Source of the DNA: Paenibacillus turpanensis
GTDB lineage: Bacteria; Bacillota; Bacilli; Paenibacillales; YIM-B00363
Length of the DNA: 64,000 nucleotides
Reading direction: 5' to 3'
NCBI RefSeq assembly: GCF_011421635.1
Contig: NZ_WTLI01000004.1
Span: forward strand, 124,001 to 188,000
A model generated the notes under the pieces. It saw only the letters and a list, made by a program, of their open reading frames with translations. It did not search any database and was not told where the DNA came from. The position numbers and the translations under genes were made by a program. Of the stretch, positions 7,298-16,292 are shown in pieces (positions within the stretch are counted from its first letter, which is position 1; every line of letters starts with the position of its first letter).

Positions 7298-8671
7298 TTA
7301 TTGGCCTATCGTTCGGGCATGATCTCGGTTCCGAGTAAAGTAATAGATCATCGTTTCCATCAAGAATATGAAGAATACGGATAAGCCAAACAGGGGCATC
7401 AGAATCCCTAATATCAACAAGGTGATAATCGCTCCTGCGGACCATGGCTTATTCATTCGTTTGGGCAGCTGGAAATCCCCGGGCTTCACTTTTTTCATCC
7501 ATGAAACAAATCCCATTGCTATGGCCGCGAGGAATGCGATGCAAACCATCAAGTTTAAAATTTTATTAGCGGCCCCAAACAGGTGCCCTTCATGAAGAGG
7601 AATTCCCCATGTGAACCATTTCCCTATGATCCCATAATCTTCATAGTTAACTCTGGCGATCAATTTCCCTGAATATTGATCGAAATAGGCGGTTGTTTCT
7701 TCGTAAGGGCTGACATCTAGTCCGGTGACGCCTGTATTGCTTCCTTTGGAAACGGTAAACACGCCATGCTCATTGGAAGGGTACACGATCGAAAACGGCC
7801 TTGTTATCTTTTCGTCTCGGGCATTGTTGATGATCGCTTCTAAGCTTTGCCGCCTCGGATTGTCTAAATCAACGTTTGCAGCAGCGTTATGATCGCCATG
7901 TCCCGCATGACTGGAGGTCGGTTGATTCAGGCTTCTCGTCGCCCAAGGAATTTCATCCACATCGGATTGCGGCGGGTTATAACGAAGCTCGGTTCTGCCT
8001 AATTCAGGATGCTCCTGTCCGAATTTACTAATATGACTTCCCATAAAAACAGACCAGGGGATTCCCGTTACGACAATAACAACTAGAGGTATGGAGATGA
8101 TGAGTCCTACGATCGCATGAACCTTTTGGAACTTTAGCGACGCGGCTCCTTTTTCCGATTGAGGGGCAAGCAGCTTCTTTTTAAACGTCATATAAATACC
8201 GGAAACGATCAGAAATATCGTCCAGCAAGCAGCCAGCTCCACTACATATCGTACAAACGTACTTTCAGTTAAAAGCGAGCTATGAAAGTTCCTCATCATA
8301 TTAGAGTAGGTATATTTCGCATGTTGGGCAGCGACAATTTGATTGTTGCTGTCTAGAAAAACAAACAAAGAATCGCCTTGTTCATTGTTAATCGTAACCC
8401 TGTTGTTGTAAGGCTCCTCCATCATGCTGATTTTGCCAATTTTATAATCAGGGTATTGCGCGCTTATGCTTTTCATCGCTTCATCTATACTTTGCTTTAC
8501 TGCAATATCGCTCTGTCCGAAAAACTCGTTCTTGTAAATCTTATTTTCGACATCCGTATAAAATAAAAAACCGATGCCCGAGAGGGTCAATGTCAATAGC
8601 AAGGGTGTAATAAACCAGGCAGCATAAAAATGAAGTCGCCGGAAAGGATTGAAAGTGTTTTGGTTGTTCAT
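7298..8671 (-). CDS. PepSY-associated membrane protein
   Basis: 457 residues with four main membrane segments: near residues 13-38 (TPLLLTLTLSGIGFLFY), 140-163, 190-212 and two close helices at the C-terminus. PepSY-like extracytoplasmic regions lie between them (for example DEAMKSISAQYPDYKIGKIS and EAIINNARDEKITRPFSIVYP). A HAGHGDH stretch near residue 257 could bind metal. PepSY_TM proteins are often found with iron or heme acquisition and flavin-linked reductases. Here no such partner is adjacent and I see no convincing Fur box upstream, so its role stays open. The ATG follows GAAGGGGATTCCT. Monocistronic. Confidence 0.8.
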   Translation of the reverse strand: MNNQNTFNPFRRLHFYAAWFITPLLLTLTLSGIGFLFYTDVENKIYKNEFFGQSDIAVKQSIDEAMKSISAQYPDYKIGKISMMEEPYNNRVTINNEQGDSLFVFLDSNNQIVAAQHAKYTYSNMMRNFHSSLLTESTFVRYVVELAACWTIFLIVSGIYMTFKKKLLAPQSEKGAASLKFQKVHAIVGLIISIPLVVIVVTGIPWSVFMGSHISKFGQEHPELGRTELRYNPPQSDVDEIPWATRSLNQPTSSHAGHGDHNAAANVDLDNPRRQSLEAIINNARDEKITRPFSIVYPSNEHGVFTVSKGSNTGVTGLDVSPYEETTAYFDQYSGKLIARVNYEDYGIIGKWFTWGIPLHEGHLFGAANKILNLMVCIAFLAAIAMGFVSWMKKVKPGDFQLPKRMNKPWSAGAIITLLILGILMPLFGLSVFFIFLMETMIYYFTRNRDHARTIGQ

Positions 8672-8828
8672 AGGAATCCCCTTCGAAAGAAAATAGTATT
8701 AACGGTTTTATCCATCAAAACAAATTCATACTAACTCAAAGGGACAAGAAACAAATGACTCAACCGGGCTATTTTTTACCGTTACAATGCGAACTTTTTG
8801 TAAATCTCTTTTCGCCAAACGCTCCCAT

Positions 8829-8863
8829 AAAAAAGAGGCCGACCCGTGATTCCCGGTGACCTC
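8829..8863 (-). terminator. Intrinsic terminator after bluB
   Basis: On the minus strand GAGGTC...GGCCTC forms the outer stem with an inner CCG/CGG pairing, followed by TTTTTT. It ends the hydrolase-bluB transcript. Confidence 0.8.
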
Positions 8864-8877
8864 ATTTACGACCCTTC

Positions 8878-9531
8878 CTAACCGCTCTCTTTGCCCCAGC
8901 TTTCTTCAAACACAAGCTCCTGCAAGCTTCGCCGTTTTGCCCAATTGGCGCTTTCCAGAATCGGTTTGTCCGGGTATTGATCCGTGTAACCAATCGATAA
9001 CAGCGCCACCGGATCGACATGGGGCGGAATATCCAAAATCGCTCGAATGTCATTTTTCTTATAAAAGCTGACCCACCCAAGCGCAAGCCCCTCCGCACAC
9101 GCAGCCAGCCACATATTTTGGATGGCGCAGGCGACGGAGAGCACATCCGTTTCCGGAATCGAATTGCGTCCGAGCACATGCGGGCCGCCGCGCGTCGGAT
9201 CACAGGTAATGCATATCGTCAGCGGCGCCTGCTTAAGCCCCTCGATCTTCAAGCTCAGAAATTGATCCTGCCGTTCCCCTTCATAATGAATAGCCAGTGC
9301 CCGCCGTTCTTTATCCGCCGCCCAAGCGAGCTTGCTTTTCGTTTCCTCAGACCGGATGACGATAAAGCTCCACGGCTGCATAAAGCCTACCGACGGCGCA
9401 TGATGCGCAGCAAGCAGCAGCCGCTCCAGCGCCTCCTCGGGCACAGCATCCGGTAAAAATGTGCGAATGTCCCTGCGATTGAAAATCGCTTTGTACACGC
9501 CGTCCTTTTCTTCTGGGGTAAAATGAATCAT
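8878..9531 (-). CDS. bluB: BluB, 5,6-dimethylbenzimidazole synthase
   Basis: 217 residues of the nitroreductase fold. Features of BluB rather than general nitroreductases are NRRDIRTFLPD near the N-terminus (FMN phosphate binding), AAHHAPSVGFMQPWSF, the LKIEGLKQAPLTICITCDPTRGG region with GRNSIPETD, and GLALGWVSFY. BluB fragments reduced FMN with oxygen to form 5,6-dimethylbenzimidazole, the lower ligand of vitamin B12. No other cobalamin gene is in the window. The start follows GAGGCGG and lies 7 bp after the stop of an alpha/beta hydrolase gene, so the two are probably co-translated. Confidence 0.85.
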   Translation of the reverse strand: MIHFTPEEKDGVYKAIFNRRDIRTFLPDAVPEEALERLLLAAHHAPSVGFMQPWSFIVIRSEETKSKLAWAADKERRALAIHYEGERQDQFLSLKIEGLKQAPLTICITCDPTRGGPHVLGRNSIPETDVLSVACAIQNMWLAACAEGLALGWVSFYKKNDIRAILDIPPHVDPVALLSIGYTDQYPDKPILESANWAKRRSLQELVFEESWGKESG

Positions 9532-9538
9532 GTCCGCC

Positions 9539-10303
9539 TCACCTCGGGTCTCCGTCGCAGACCGGATGGATCTGCGTCTTGTACTCTGCCAGCAATTCTA
9601 CTAACTCCGACCACACCGCTTCTAACGTGCATTCTATATTATATGCTCCATCCTTGCCCTTGAACCCGGAGGACTCGCGAAAATAGTCCCGGTGCCCCCC
9701 GATTATCGGCACCGTCCGTATGCGCTCCGGCGCGTATTTCCGCCGATTCCACAAGGGCAGCTTCCGCCGTCCCCTGCGCTCCCAGCCGCCCCACGTCCCG
9801 ATTCGCGTCACCGGATCGGGACGCCGCCCCTGCTCGTCCGTTCCGCTTATATAAATGACGCGGCCGATCAACTGGGGGGCCACTGGGCATTTGGGCGAGC
9901 CGATCTGCACAACAGCCATTGGCGGACGCCCCAGCTCCGCCAGCAGCTCAGCCGCATGCACCGCCGCAATTCCGCCTGCACTATGGCCGATTAGCAGCGG
10001 AACCCATCCTTCCGGGCAGCTTTTCTCCACTTCGCGCAGCGCTAGCTTTCCGCCTAAAGAGCGCTTCCGCCGATGGAGCGGAAGACGCAAATCACGGGTC
10101 ACTTGCGAAAGCTGTATCGTAATACGGTTTGTCCAATCGCCGTATGGAAATAATGTGGTTGCACACACAGGGTATCCTGCGTGTTGAAAAGCTCCGGCCA
10201 GCTTTCGCATAAAGGAGAGCATAAAATCCGGCGAGGTAGCTACACCGGATAACGCGTATAGGGCAATACCGCCGGCTATGGCTGTATCGTCATCACTTTT
10301 CAT
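9539..10303 (-). CDS. Predicted alpha/beta hydrolase, function unknown
   Basis: 254 residues. LLIGHSAGGIAAVHAAELL (residues 103-121) is a clear nucleophile elbow with serine at GHSAG, and DYFRESS near residue 210, preceded by a GGH motif, may supply the catalytic histidine. No signal peptide or lipobox, so probably cytoplasmic. The gene lies immediately upstream of bluB with a 7-bp gap, which suggests a shared transcript, but I cannot name a substrate. Possible roles are cleavage of a flavin or cobamide ester or amide, or simple co-location. Confidence 0.65.
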   Translation of the reverse strand: MKSDDDTAIAGGIALYALSGVATSPDFMLSFMRKLAGAFQHAGYPVCATTLFPYGDWTNRITIQLSQVTRDLRLPLHRRKRSLGGKLALREVEKSCPEGWVPLLIGHSAGGIAAVHAAELLAELGRPPMAVVQIGSPKCPVAPQLIGRVIYISGTDEQGRRPDPVTRIGTWGGWERRGRRKLPLWNRRKYAPERIRTVPIIGGHRDYFRESSGFKGKDGAYNIECTLEAVWSELVELLAEYKTQIHPVCDGDPR

Positions 10304-10471
10304 GTAGAACCCTTTTCAGCATCAGTTTTCAATATCGAACCTACTATAACATAAATCCAAGGTTTGAATAAAAATGGAAACGCGTGCATGAACCGAGCCC
10401 AAGCAGCCATATGCTATAGTAAGCCAAAATATCACATAGCGCATGAGATGAGCAGATTAGAGGTGGAACCA

Positions 10472-10513
10472 ATGGTCAGGCGACTGAACCCTTCCATTGC
10501 AGCCGATGAGTGA
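10472..10513 (+). CDS. Possible 13-codon leader ORF overlapping the HNH gene start
   Basis: MVRRLNPSIAADE is preceded by AGAGGTGGAACC, an excellently placed ribosome binding site. Its stop codon (10511-10513) lies just inside the HNH gene, whose start ATG at 10506 has no ribosome binding site of its own. The arrangement suggests that translation of the short ORF delivers ribosomes to the nuclease gene. Confidence 0.4.
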   Translation: MVRRLNPSIAADE

Positions 10514-11213
10514 CGTCGAACAAAAGGACGAGCAGCCACTGCAATATAAAACGTGTTTTTACTGTAAAGCGTCCAAGCCCCTCTCCGATTTTTTGCGCCG
10601 AACGGGAAAACGCTCCGGAAAGCATTCCCGCCGGGGCCCCTGCCGAGATTGCAGAAAAGCAATTTCACAAGAGCGAAAAAAGCCGCAGGTTGAGCCTTTG
10701 GTCCGGTCGCAGCTGGTCGAGTTGAACGACTGTACGGATGCTTTAACGTTCCATCCCCCGGGAAGCGCAGTGCGTCCCCGTAAGAGGGAACCCTTCCTTC
10801 GTCCGAAGCTTCCGGTTCCTCCGCTGAAGGCACAAGGACTCGATGTGTCCCAGCTGCGGGCCAATCGAAGCGGCATCGTGAAAATGCGCGGAAAATCCGA
10901 TAAAGGACGGCGCTGGGTGCAGGAAACCGACTTGGAAACAGCCGTCGTGCTCGTCAGAGAGCATGCCGCCGTTGTCGTGAACCGGCACACCATTCGCCGG
11001 CTGTACACGAACAAATCGTTCCGGTCTTATATTTTGGAGCGAGACAGGCACACTTGTTACTTTTGCGGCGAGCCGGGCGATACGATCGACCATTTGCTGC
11101 CCCGCGCCAAAGGCGGGCATACCACGCCGCTGAACTGCGTGTGCGCCTGCAATTTATGCAATCAAAGCAAGGCCGATCTTAGCTTTGAGGAGTTTATGAA
11201 GGCAAGAGAATAG
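10506..11213 (+). CDS. HNH endonuclease with an N-terminal zinc-finger-like region
   Basis: About 235 residues. Near the N-terminus CFYCKASKPLSDF followed by CRDCRKA is a CxxC...CxxC zinc-binding pattern. The C-terminal third is a McrA-type HNH nuclease: LERDRHTCYFCGEPGDTIDHLLPRAKGGHTTPLNCVCACNLCNQSKAD, with the catalytic DH and paired cysteines. Such proteins cut DNA but many have no known cellular role. There is no methyltransferase, phage or mobile-element gene nearby. ATG 10506 is chosen because a TTG at 10497 has no better signal; initiation is probably coupled to a 13-codon leader ORF. Confidence 0.8.
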   Translation: MSDVEQKDEQPLQYKTCFYCKASKPLSDFLRRTGKRSGKHSRRGPCRDCRKAISQERKKPQVEPLVRSQLVELNDCTDALTFHPPGSAVRPRKREPFLRPKLPVPPLKAQGLDVSQLRANRSGIVKMRGKSDKGRRWVQETDLETAVVLVREHAAVVVNRHTIRRLYTNKSFRSYILERDRHTCYFCGEPGDTIDHLLPRAKGGHTTPLNCVCACNLCNQSKADLSFEEFMKARE

Positions 11214-11250
11214 ACCCGGCCTCCCGAACGGAGCTCGGGTCATTTTGTTT
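11213..11250. terminator. Terminator between the convergent HNH and LysR genes
   Basis: GACCCG (11213-11218) pairs with CGGGTC (11236-11241) and CTCC with GGAG inside it, followed by ATTTTGTTTG on the plus strand. It overlaps the last codons of the LysR gene and mainly ends the HNH transcript. Confidence 0.65.
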
Positions 11251-12151
11251 GTTCAAGGCGCTCAGCCTGCACAATAGCCTGCAAATAACTGATGAAGTTG
11301 CGGACCGGTGCCGCTAATATATCCTCCTTGCGATAGACAAGGCAAATATGCCGTTCATTCACGTATCCAGGCAGCTCCCGCATCACCAGCTCCCCAAGCT
11401 CCGTTTCGCGCTGCACACTGCGCCGGGGCAGGATGCCGATGCCCATTTTATACTTGATCGATTCTTTGATCGTTTCGATGGCTCCAAGCTCCATACGGAT
11501 CTCCCACCGCAACCCCGCCTCGCGAGCCCATTTATCGGACAGCTCCCTCGAAGTCGAGCCTTGTTCATGCACGAGGAACGGCTCGGTTTGCAGATCCTCG
11601 ATCGTAAGCGGCTCGAGCTGCGCCAGCCTATGATCCGGAGGGACAATGAGCATCAATTCATCCTCGACAAGGGAGATAACCTCAAGTCCCTCAATCGGCT
11701 CATTGCGAAGCGATACGACGGCAGCATCGATTTCGTATTCCATCAGCAGATCCAGAATTCCCGCCGCTTTTTTGACCGTGAGCAGCGGCACCGCTCCTGG
11801 AAACTGCTGCTGAAAGCGGCCCATGTAATGCGGCAGAAAGTAAGTCGCCGGAGTATAGCTTGCTCCAATCCGGAGCTTTCCTCTTCCTTGCTCCCGGTAC
11901 TCCTTCATCAGCTCAGACGCCTCTTCCTGAAGGGCGGCAATCCGCCGCGCATAGGGCACAAGCGCGCCCCCGGCGTCGGTCAGCGTTACATGCCTTCCCT
12001 GCTTTCGCAGCAGCTCAATACCGAGCTCCTCCTCCAGCTTTTTCAAATGAAAGCTCACCGTCGGCTGACGCAGTTCAAGCGCCTCGGCTGCTTCGGACAA
12101 CGTTTTGGACCGCGCCGCCGTCGCAAACACCTTAAGCTGCTGCAAATTCAT
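11240..12151 (-). CDS. LysR-family transcriptional regulator
   Basis: About 303 residues, standard LTTR length. The N-terminal winged HTH is MNLQQLKVFATAARSKTLSEAAEALELRQPTVSFHLKKLE, and the effector domain begins around residue 90 (LRIGASYTPATYFLPHYM). The ATG at 12151 has GGGAGGG six bases upstream; the TTG one codon earlier is less likely. It is divergent from an ABC importer operon, and the 160-bp spacer holds AT-rich dyads of LTTR type, so it most likely controls that operon. The effector is unknown. Confidence 0.88.
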   Translation of the reverse strand: MNLQQLKVFATAARSKTLSEAAEALELRQPTVSFHLKKLEEELGIELLRKQGRHVTLTDAGGALVPYARRIAALQEEASELMKEYREQGRGKLRIGASYTPATYFLPHYMGRFQQQFPGAVPLLTVKKAAGILDLLMEYEIDAAVVSLRNEPIEGLEVISLVEDELMLIVPPDHRLAQLEPLTIEDLQTEPFLVHEQGSTSRELSDKWAREAGLRWEIRMELGAIETIKESIKYKMGIGILPRRSVQRETELGELVMRELPGYVNERHICLVYRKEDILAAPVRNFISYLQAIVQAERLEQTK

Positions 12152-12173
12152 CAAATCCCTCCCTTTTATCCGA

Positions 12174-12225
12174 AGTATAGATGATCTCTATGATAATTTA
12201 AATAACTATAGATATTATTTAACAA
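12174..12225. promoter_or_regulatory. Candidate LysR operator region
   Basis: Two ATAGAT half-sites with nearby ATCT and TAT elements (TATAGATGATCTCTAT and CTATAGATATTAT) lie in the divergent spacer, with an ATAATTTAAATAA block between them. The spacing and T-N11-A character suit LysR binding. This is inference from pattern and position only. Confidence 0.4.
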
Positions 12226-12311
12226 TTCCTTTGAACTGCGTTTACCCTTGTCTTACATTCCTGCGATAAAGTTAGCTCATGGAACCAAATTGAGATAAGG
12301 AGTGTTCTTTC

Positions 12312-13415
12312 ATGGCATGGTATAAGAATCAGAAGGCTGCAACAACCGGCGTATTAGCCGCGGCATTAACCCTCTTGTTTACCGGCTGCGGCACAACAGA
12401 AACTGCGGTAAACCCAGCCAAATCGTCCGCTTCGGAAGCGCCGAGCGCCCAAGCTGCCGGCCCTGCTGAAACCTCGAGCAAGTCGACGGAGCCGCTTACT
12501 GTTTATCTGAACGATTTTGACGAAATTATCGGGCCGATGTTCGAGCAGGCCACAGGCTACAAGCTTAATCTTGTGTCGGGGAACGGTGCGGAAATCATGT
12601 CCCGAATCGAAGCGGAAAAAGGCAATCCCCATTGGGATGTCGTATGGATGGACTCTATGCCTTCGATTCATCAGCTCGGCAAAGAAGGACGTCTGCTGGA
12701 AGGCTGGACTCCGAAAAACGCAAGCGGCTTAACCGATTTTGCGCAATCTCTGGTCCCGGCGAACCGGACCTATTATCCGACAGGAGCGCATGCCGCTTCC
12801 GTCCTCGTCTATAACACCAAATCGTTTCAAGCGGATGCTGCGCCGAAAGCGTGGACAGACCTTGCCAAGGCGGAATACAAGGGCAAGATCGGAGCGGCCG
12901 ATCCGGCTGTCGCCGCGCCAGCGTATCCGTTTGTTGCATGGTTCTTCAATAAGCAGGGTATGGACGGCGGCAAGGCGTACTTCGACAGCCTGTTCAAAAA
13001 CGGCCTCAAGGTTTTCCCGAAAAATCCGAATGTCGTGAAAGCCTTGACCGGAGGAGACATCCACGTTGCCGCCCTTCAAGAAAGCAATGCCTATGCGATG
13101 AAAAATAAAAACGAACCTATTGAAATCGTATGGCCTGAAGAAGGAGCCCCCGCTTCCGTACGTGTAGCAGGCATCCAAAAGGATACGAAAAACGCAGAGG
13201 CAGCCAAAGCCTTCATTGAATTTATTCTCGATCCGAAGATACAGCAGGAGCTGGTTGATAAGGGTGAGGAAAGCTACTTCGAGCCTTCCGCCAAGGGAGT
13301 CAGCCCAAAGAAAGACCGGAAAGCGGATGCCAAGCTTGTCGTCGCCGACCCGGAGTGGGCTGCAACGCATGAGGCTGAAATCAAAACCTGGTTCGCCGAT
13401 AAAGCGGTGAAATAA
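12312..13415 (+). CDS. ABC importer substrate-binding lipoprotein (PotD/iron/aminoethylphosphonate type)
   Basis: 367 residues. Signal peptide with lipobox LLFTGC (cysteine about residue 26), then a low-complexity Ser/Ala/Glu linker and a two-lobed type-II binding protein fold: LTVYLNDFDEIIGPMFEQATGYKLN, DVVWMDSM, VLVYNTKSF, and AFIEFILDPKIQQELV at the C-terminus. Family members bind ferric iron, polyamines, thiamine or 2-aminoethylphosphonate. First gene of a four-gene operon with a fused permease, an ATPase and a phosphoesterase; the last gene hints at a phosphorylated substrate, but this is inference. Confidence 0.82.
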   Translation: MAWYKNQKAATTGVLAAALTLLFTGCGTTETAVNPAKSSASEAPSAQAAGPAETSSKSTEPLTVYLNDFDEIIGPMFEQATGYKLNLVSGNGAEIMSRIEAEKGNPHWDVVWMDSMPSIHQLGKEGRLLEGWTPKNASGLTDFAQSLVPANRTYYPTGAHAASVLVYNTKSFQADAAPKAWTDLAKAEYKGKIGAADPAVAAPAYPFVAWFFNKQGMDGGKAYFDSLFKNGLKVFPKNPNVVKALTGGDIHVAALQESNAYAMKNKNEPIEIVWPEEGAPASVRVAGIQKDTKNAEAAKAFIEFILDPKIQQELVDKGEESYFEPSAKGVSPKKDRKADAKLVVADPEWAATHEAEIKTWFADKAVK

Positions 13416-13418
13416 ACG

Positions 13419-15122
13419 ATGAAACAATGGCTGTACGGAAACAGGACAGGCTGGCTCGTGCTGGCGGTCCTCTTTCTGCTCATTTTGCTGCCGCTTGCCG
13501 CGGTAATCATTCAGGTCGCTTTGCCCGGCGTGTTTTTCGGTACACTCGCAATCGGGGACTTCTCTCTGCTGCTTGATATTTTTCGCCGTCCCTTATGGCT
13601 GGCCTCCCTCAAAAATTCCGTTACCCTAGGCATCGGAACAACGATATTTGCTACGCTGCTGGGAGGAGCACTCGCGACCCTGCGTTCCAGCTGGACCTTT
13701 CCAACCGCCAAGCTGCTCGATATTTCCGTTTGGCTGCTGCTGATCACCCCTTCCTTTATTCTCTCACAGGGGTGGGTCATGTTTGCCTCGGCAGACGGAC
13801 TTGCGAGGGAATGGCTGGGCTGGGGCTGGATGCACGGACTTATTTTCCAGCCCTTCGGTCTCATACTTGTTATGACGCTGAGCAAATTTCCGCTTGCGTA
13901 TTTGACCGTTTATACGGCGCTGGAATGGAAGGTCGACCGGTTCCGCGATGCGGCCCGATTATGCGGCGGCTCGCCTTGGACCGTATGGCGCACCGTTCAG
14001 CTTCCCTTGCTGCTGCCGGCTTACTTTTCCGGGGCCATGCTGGTGTTCATGGATACGGTCGGCGATTTCGGACTTCCCGCATCCATCGCGGCGGTGTTCC
14101 GTTTTCCTACGCTGCCGTACTCGATTTATTCGGCGCTGTATACGTCCCCGATCCGGTTTGATATGGCGGGAGTGCTTTCTTTTTACCTTGTGCTCTTAAT
14201 TGCGCTGGCGATGACCTTCCAGCTGCTGGCGATGCGAAAAATGCGGTTTGACTTTTTGTCCGGGCGTGCCACCCGCAGTACCGCACAGCGTCCGCAAAAA
14301 CGTAGCTCCGCCTATGGGCTGGCGGCTTTCAATGTACTTTTCCTAGCGGTGGTGATTGGGATTCCGCTCGGCTCCAATCTATTCATGTCCCTGACGTCGA
14401 GCACGGCAAACGGCTTTACTTTGGAGCATTACCGCAAGCTTCTGGAGGATCATGAAGTGCTGCGCGAAGGGCTGACCCATTCCTTGGCGATCTCCGCCGG
14501 GGCCGGCCTGCTCGCCCTTGTTATCGGCTTTTTCGTTGCCTATGTGCTTACGTACTCCCAGTTTGCGCTGCGCCGCGCAGTCGATGTGATCTCTCTCGTT
14601 TCACTGGCCGTACCGGGGGTCGTTCTCGGCATCGGTTATATCTTTATTTGGAATCAGGCATGGCTGGACCGGTTCGGCCTGCTCCTTTACGGAACGCCTT
14701 GGATTCTCGTGCTTGCCAGCATCGCCGGTGCCATCCCCGTCATCACTCGGGTAATCTCCGGGGCGATGGCCAAGGTTCCGAACCAGCTGCTTGCCGCTGC
14801 GCAAATGCAGGGGGCCGGCTTCCTGCGCCGCATAACGACGGTGCTTGTGCCTTTGCTTAAAGGAGCCCTGATCTCAGCCGGGCTAGCCGCCTTTGGCGCC
14901 AGCGTATTTGACTTGGCCGTCACCTCCATCCTGTTTCCGCCGAATTTTATGACACTGCCTGTCGTGATCAACAAGGCATTCGAGGATTTAAAATTCGGGT
15001 ATGCGGCGGCGGCAACCATTACGGGCGGAGGGCTGGTCATTCTGATCATTTGGCTCGTCGAACGTCTGTTTCATAGAAAGCCGAAGCCACAAAGCCACGG
15101 ATGGAGGAATACGACCCGATGA
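13419..15122 (+). CDS. ABC importer permease, two fused membrane domains
   Basis: 567 residues with about 12 membrane segments. Two binding-protein-dependent transport domains are fused in tandem, as in FbpB/SfuB and ThiP-type permeases. The EAA-like loops are DAARLCGGSPWTVWRTVQLPL (about 180-200) and AAAQMQGAGFLRRITTVLVPL (about 455-475). It starts 3 bp after the binding-protein stop codon and overlaps the ATPase start by 4 bp (ATGA), so the three are one transcriptional and translational unit. It forms the membrane channel of the importer. Confidence 0.88.
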   Translation: MKQWLYGNRTGWLVLAVLFLLILLPLAAVIIQVALPGVFFGTLAIGDFSLLLDIFRRPLWLASLKNSVTLGIGTTIFATLLGGALATLRSSWTFPTAKLLDISVWLLLITPSFILSQGWVMFASADGLAREWLGWGWMHGLIFQPFGLILVMTLSKFPLAYLTVYTALEWKVDRFRDAARLCGGSPWTVWRTVQLPLLLPAYFSGAMLVFMDTVGDFGLPASIAAVFRFPTLPYSIYSALYTSPIRFDMAGVLSFYLVLLIALAMTFQLLAMRKMRFDFLSGRATRSTAQRPQKRSSAYGLAAFNVLFLAVVIGIPLGSNLFMSLTSSTANGFTLEHYRKLLEDHEVLREGLTHSLAISAGAGLLALVIGFFVAYVLTYSQFALRRAVDVISLVSLAVPGVVLGIGYIFIWNQAWLDRFGLLLYGTPWILVLASIAGAIPVITRVISGAMAKVPNQLLAAAQMQGAGFLRRITTVLVPLLKGALISAGLAAFGASVFDLAVTSILFPPNFMTLPVVINKAFEDLKFGYAAAATITGGGLVILIIWLVERLFHRKPKPQSHGWRNTTR

Positions 15123-16279
15123 AACCTATTCTAGAAGTAAGCCGCCTGCGTAAAGCGTACGGCTCCTTTCAAGCCTTATCCGACGTCAGCTTTTCCGTAG
15201 GACGCGGTGAAATCATCAGCGTCCTCGGCCCCTCCGGCTGCGGCAAATCAACCCTGCTGCAGCTGATTGCCGGCCTTCAGCAGCCCGATTCCGGAGAGAT
15301 CCGGCTGCGGGAGGAGCTCGTCGCTTCGCCAAGCAGACTGGTCCCGCCGGAAAAACGCGGCATCAACATGGTCTTTCAGGATTATGCCTTATGGCCGCAT
15401 CTGACCATTTATGAAAATATCGCGTACGGCTTAAAGCGCCAAAAGGCGGCCCCCGCCGAACGGGACCGCAAAATCAAAGAGCTGATTGCTCTGCTCCAGC
15501 TTAACGGGCTCGAGGACCGGCTGCCGCCGCAGCTTTCCGGCGGCCAGCAGCAGCGGACGGCTATTGCCCGCGCCTTAGCGACCGAGCCGGATGTCCTGCT
15601 GCTTGACGAGCCGTTGTCTAACCTCGACATGCGTCTACGCATCGAAATGCGCACGGAAATGGCTTATTTGTTCCGGCGCCTCGGCACTACGGTGTTTCAT
15701 GTGACGCATGACCCGGAGGAAGCCTTCGCCATGGCCGACCGGATGATCGTCATGCGTAACGGCAGCATCGACCAGCTGGATGTGCCGCAGGCCTGCTACC
15801 AGCTGCCCCGCACCCGCTCGGTAGCCTCCCTGCTGGGGGCCGGCAACCGGCTTTCCGGCACCTCCACAGGAACAGCCGCCGCCCCTGCGGTGCAGATCGG
15901 CGGCAGCGTTATCGCCGGCACCGCGCCGGGAGCGGACCTTCCGCCGAATGCGCCGGCGGACCTGCTCTTTCGCCCGGAGGACGCCCGCTGGGTCCCGGCG
16001 GAATCTGCGGCGGCCGAAGCCGCGGCCGCCCTTGATGCTTGGAGTGCAGCGGTCGACTCCGCCGCTTCACCTAACGCTTCTCCCGCCGTTTACAGCCGGC
16101 TGCCGGTTCAAATCGTGCACAGCGCATTCGAGGGCTCGCGCTGGCGCATGCTGGCCTTAGCCGAGAACGGCGAGCGGATTGCTTTTATGCATTCACAGCC
16201 CGTGGACCCGGGCTGCTCCGGCTTTCTTATGCTGCAGGCTGCCCATGTGTATTTGTATCCGCAATCCGCAACATCTTGA
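15119..16279 (+). CDS. ABC importer ATPase
   Basis: About 386 residues. Walker A GPSGCGKST, Q-loop VFQDYALWPH, signature LSGGQQQR, Walker B VLLLDEPLSNLD and the H-loop HVTHD are all intact, followed by a C-terminal TOBE-like domain (about 240-380) that is unusually rich in Ala, with an AAEAAAALDAW stretch. The start is set by the ATGA overlap with the permease gene and a GGAGGA site; an ATG six codons earlier is less likely. It powers the importer encoded just upstream. Confidence 0.9.
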   Translation: MKPILEVSRLRKAYGSFQALSDVSFSVGRGEIISVLGPSGCGKSTLLQLIAGLQQPDSGEIRLREELVASPSRLVPPEKRGINMVFQDYALWPHLTIYENIAYGLKRQKAAPAERDRKIKELIALLQLNGLEDRLPPQLSGGQQQRTAIARALATEPDVLLLDEPLSNLDMRLRIEMRTEMAYLFRRLGTTVFHVTHDPEEAFAMADRMIVMRNGSIDQLDVPQACYQLPRTRSVASLLGAGNRLSGTSTGTAAAPAVQIGGSVIAGTAPGADLPPNAPADLLFRPEDARWVPAESAAAEAAAALDAWSAAVDSAASPNASPAVYSRLPVQIVHSAFEGSRWRMLALAENGERIAFMHSQPVDPGCSGFLMLQAAHVYLYPQSATS

Positions 16280-16292
16280 AAGGTAGAGAAAC

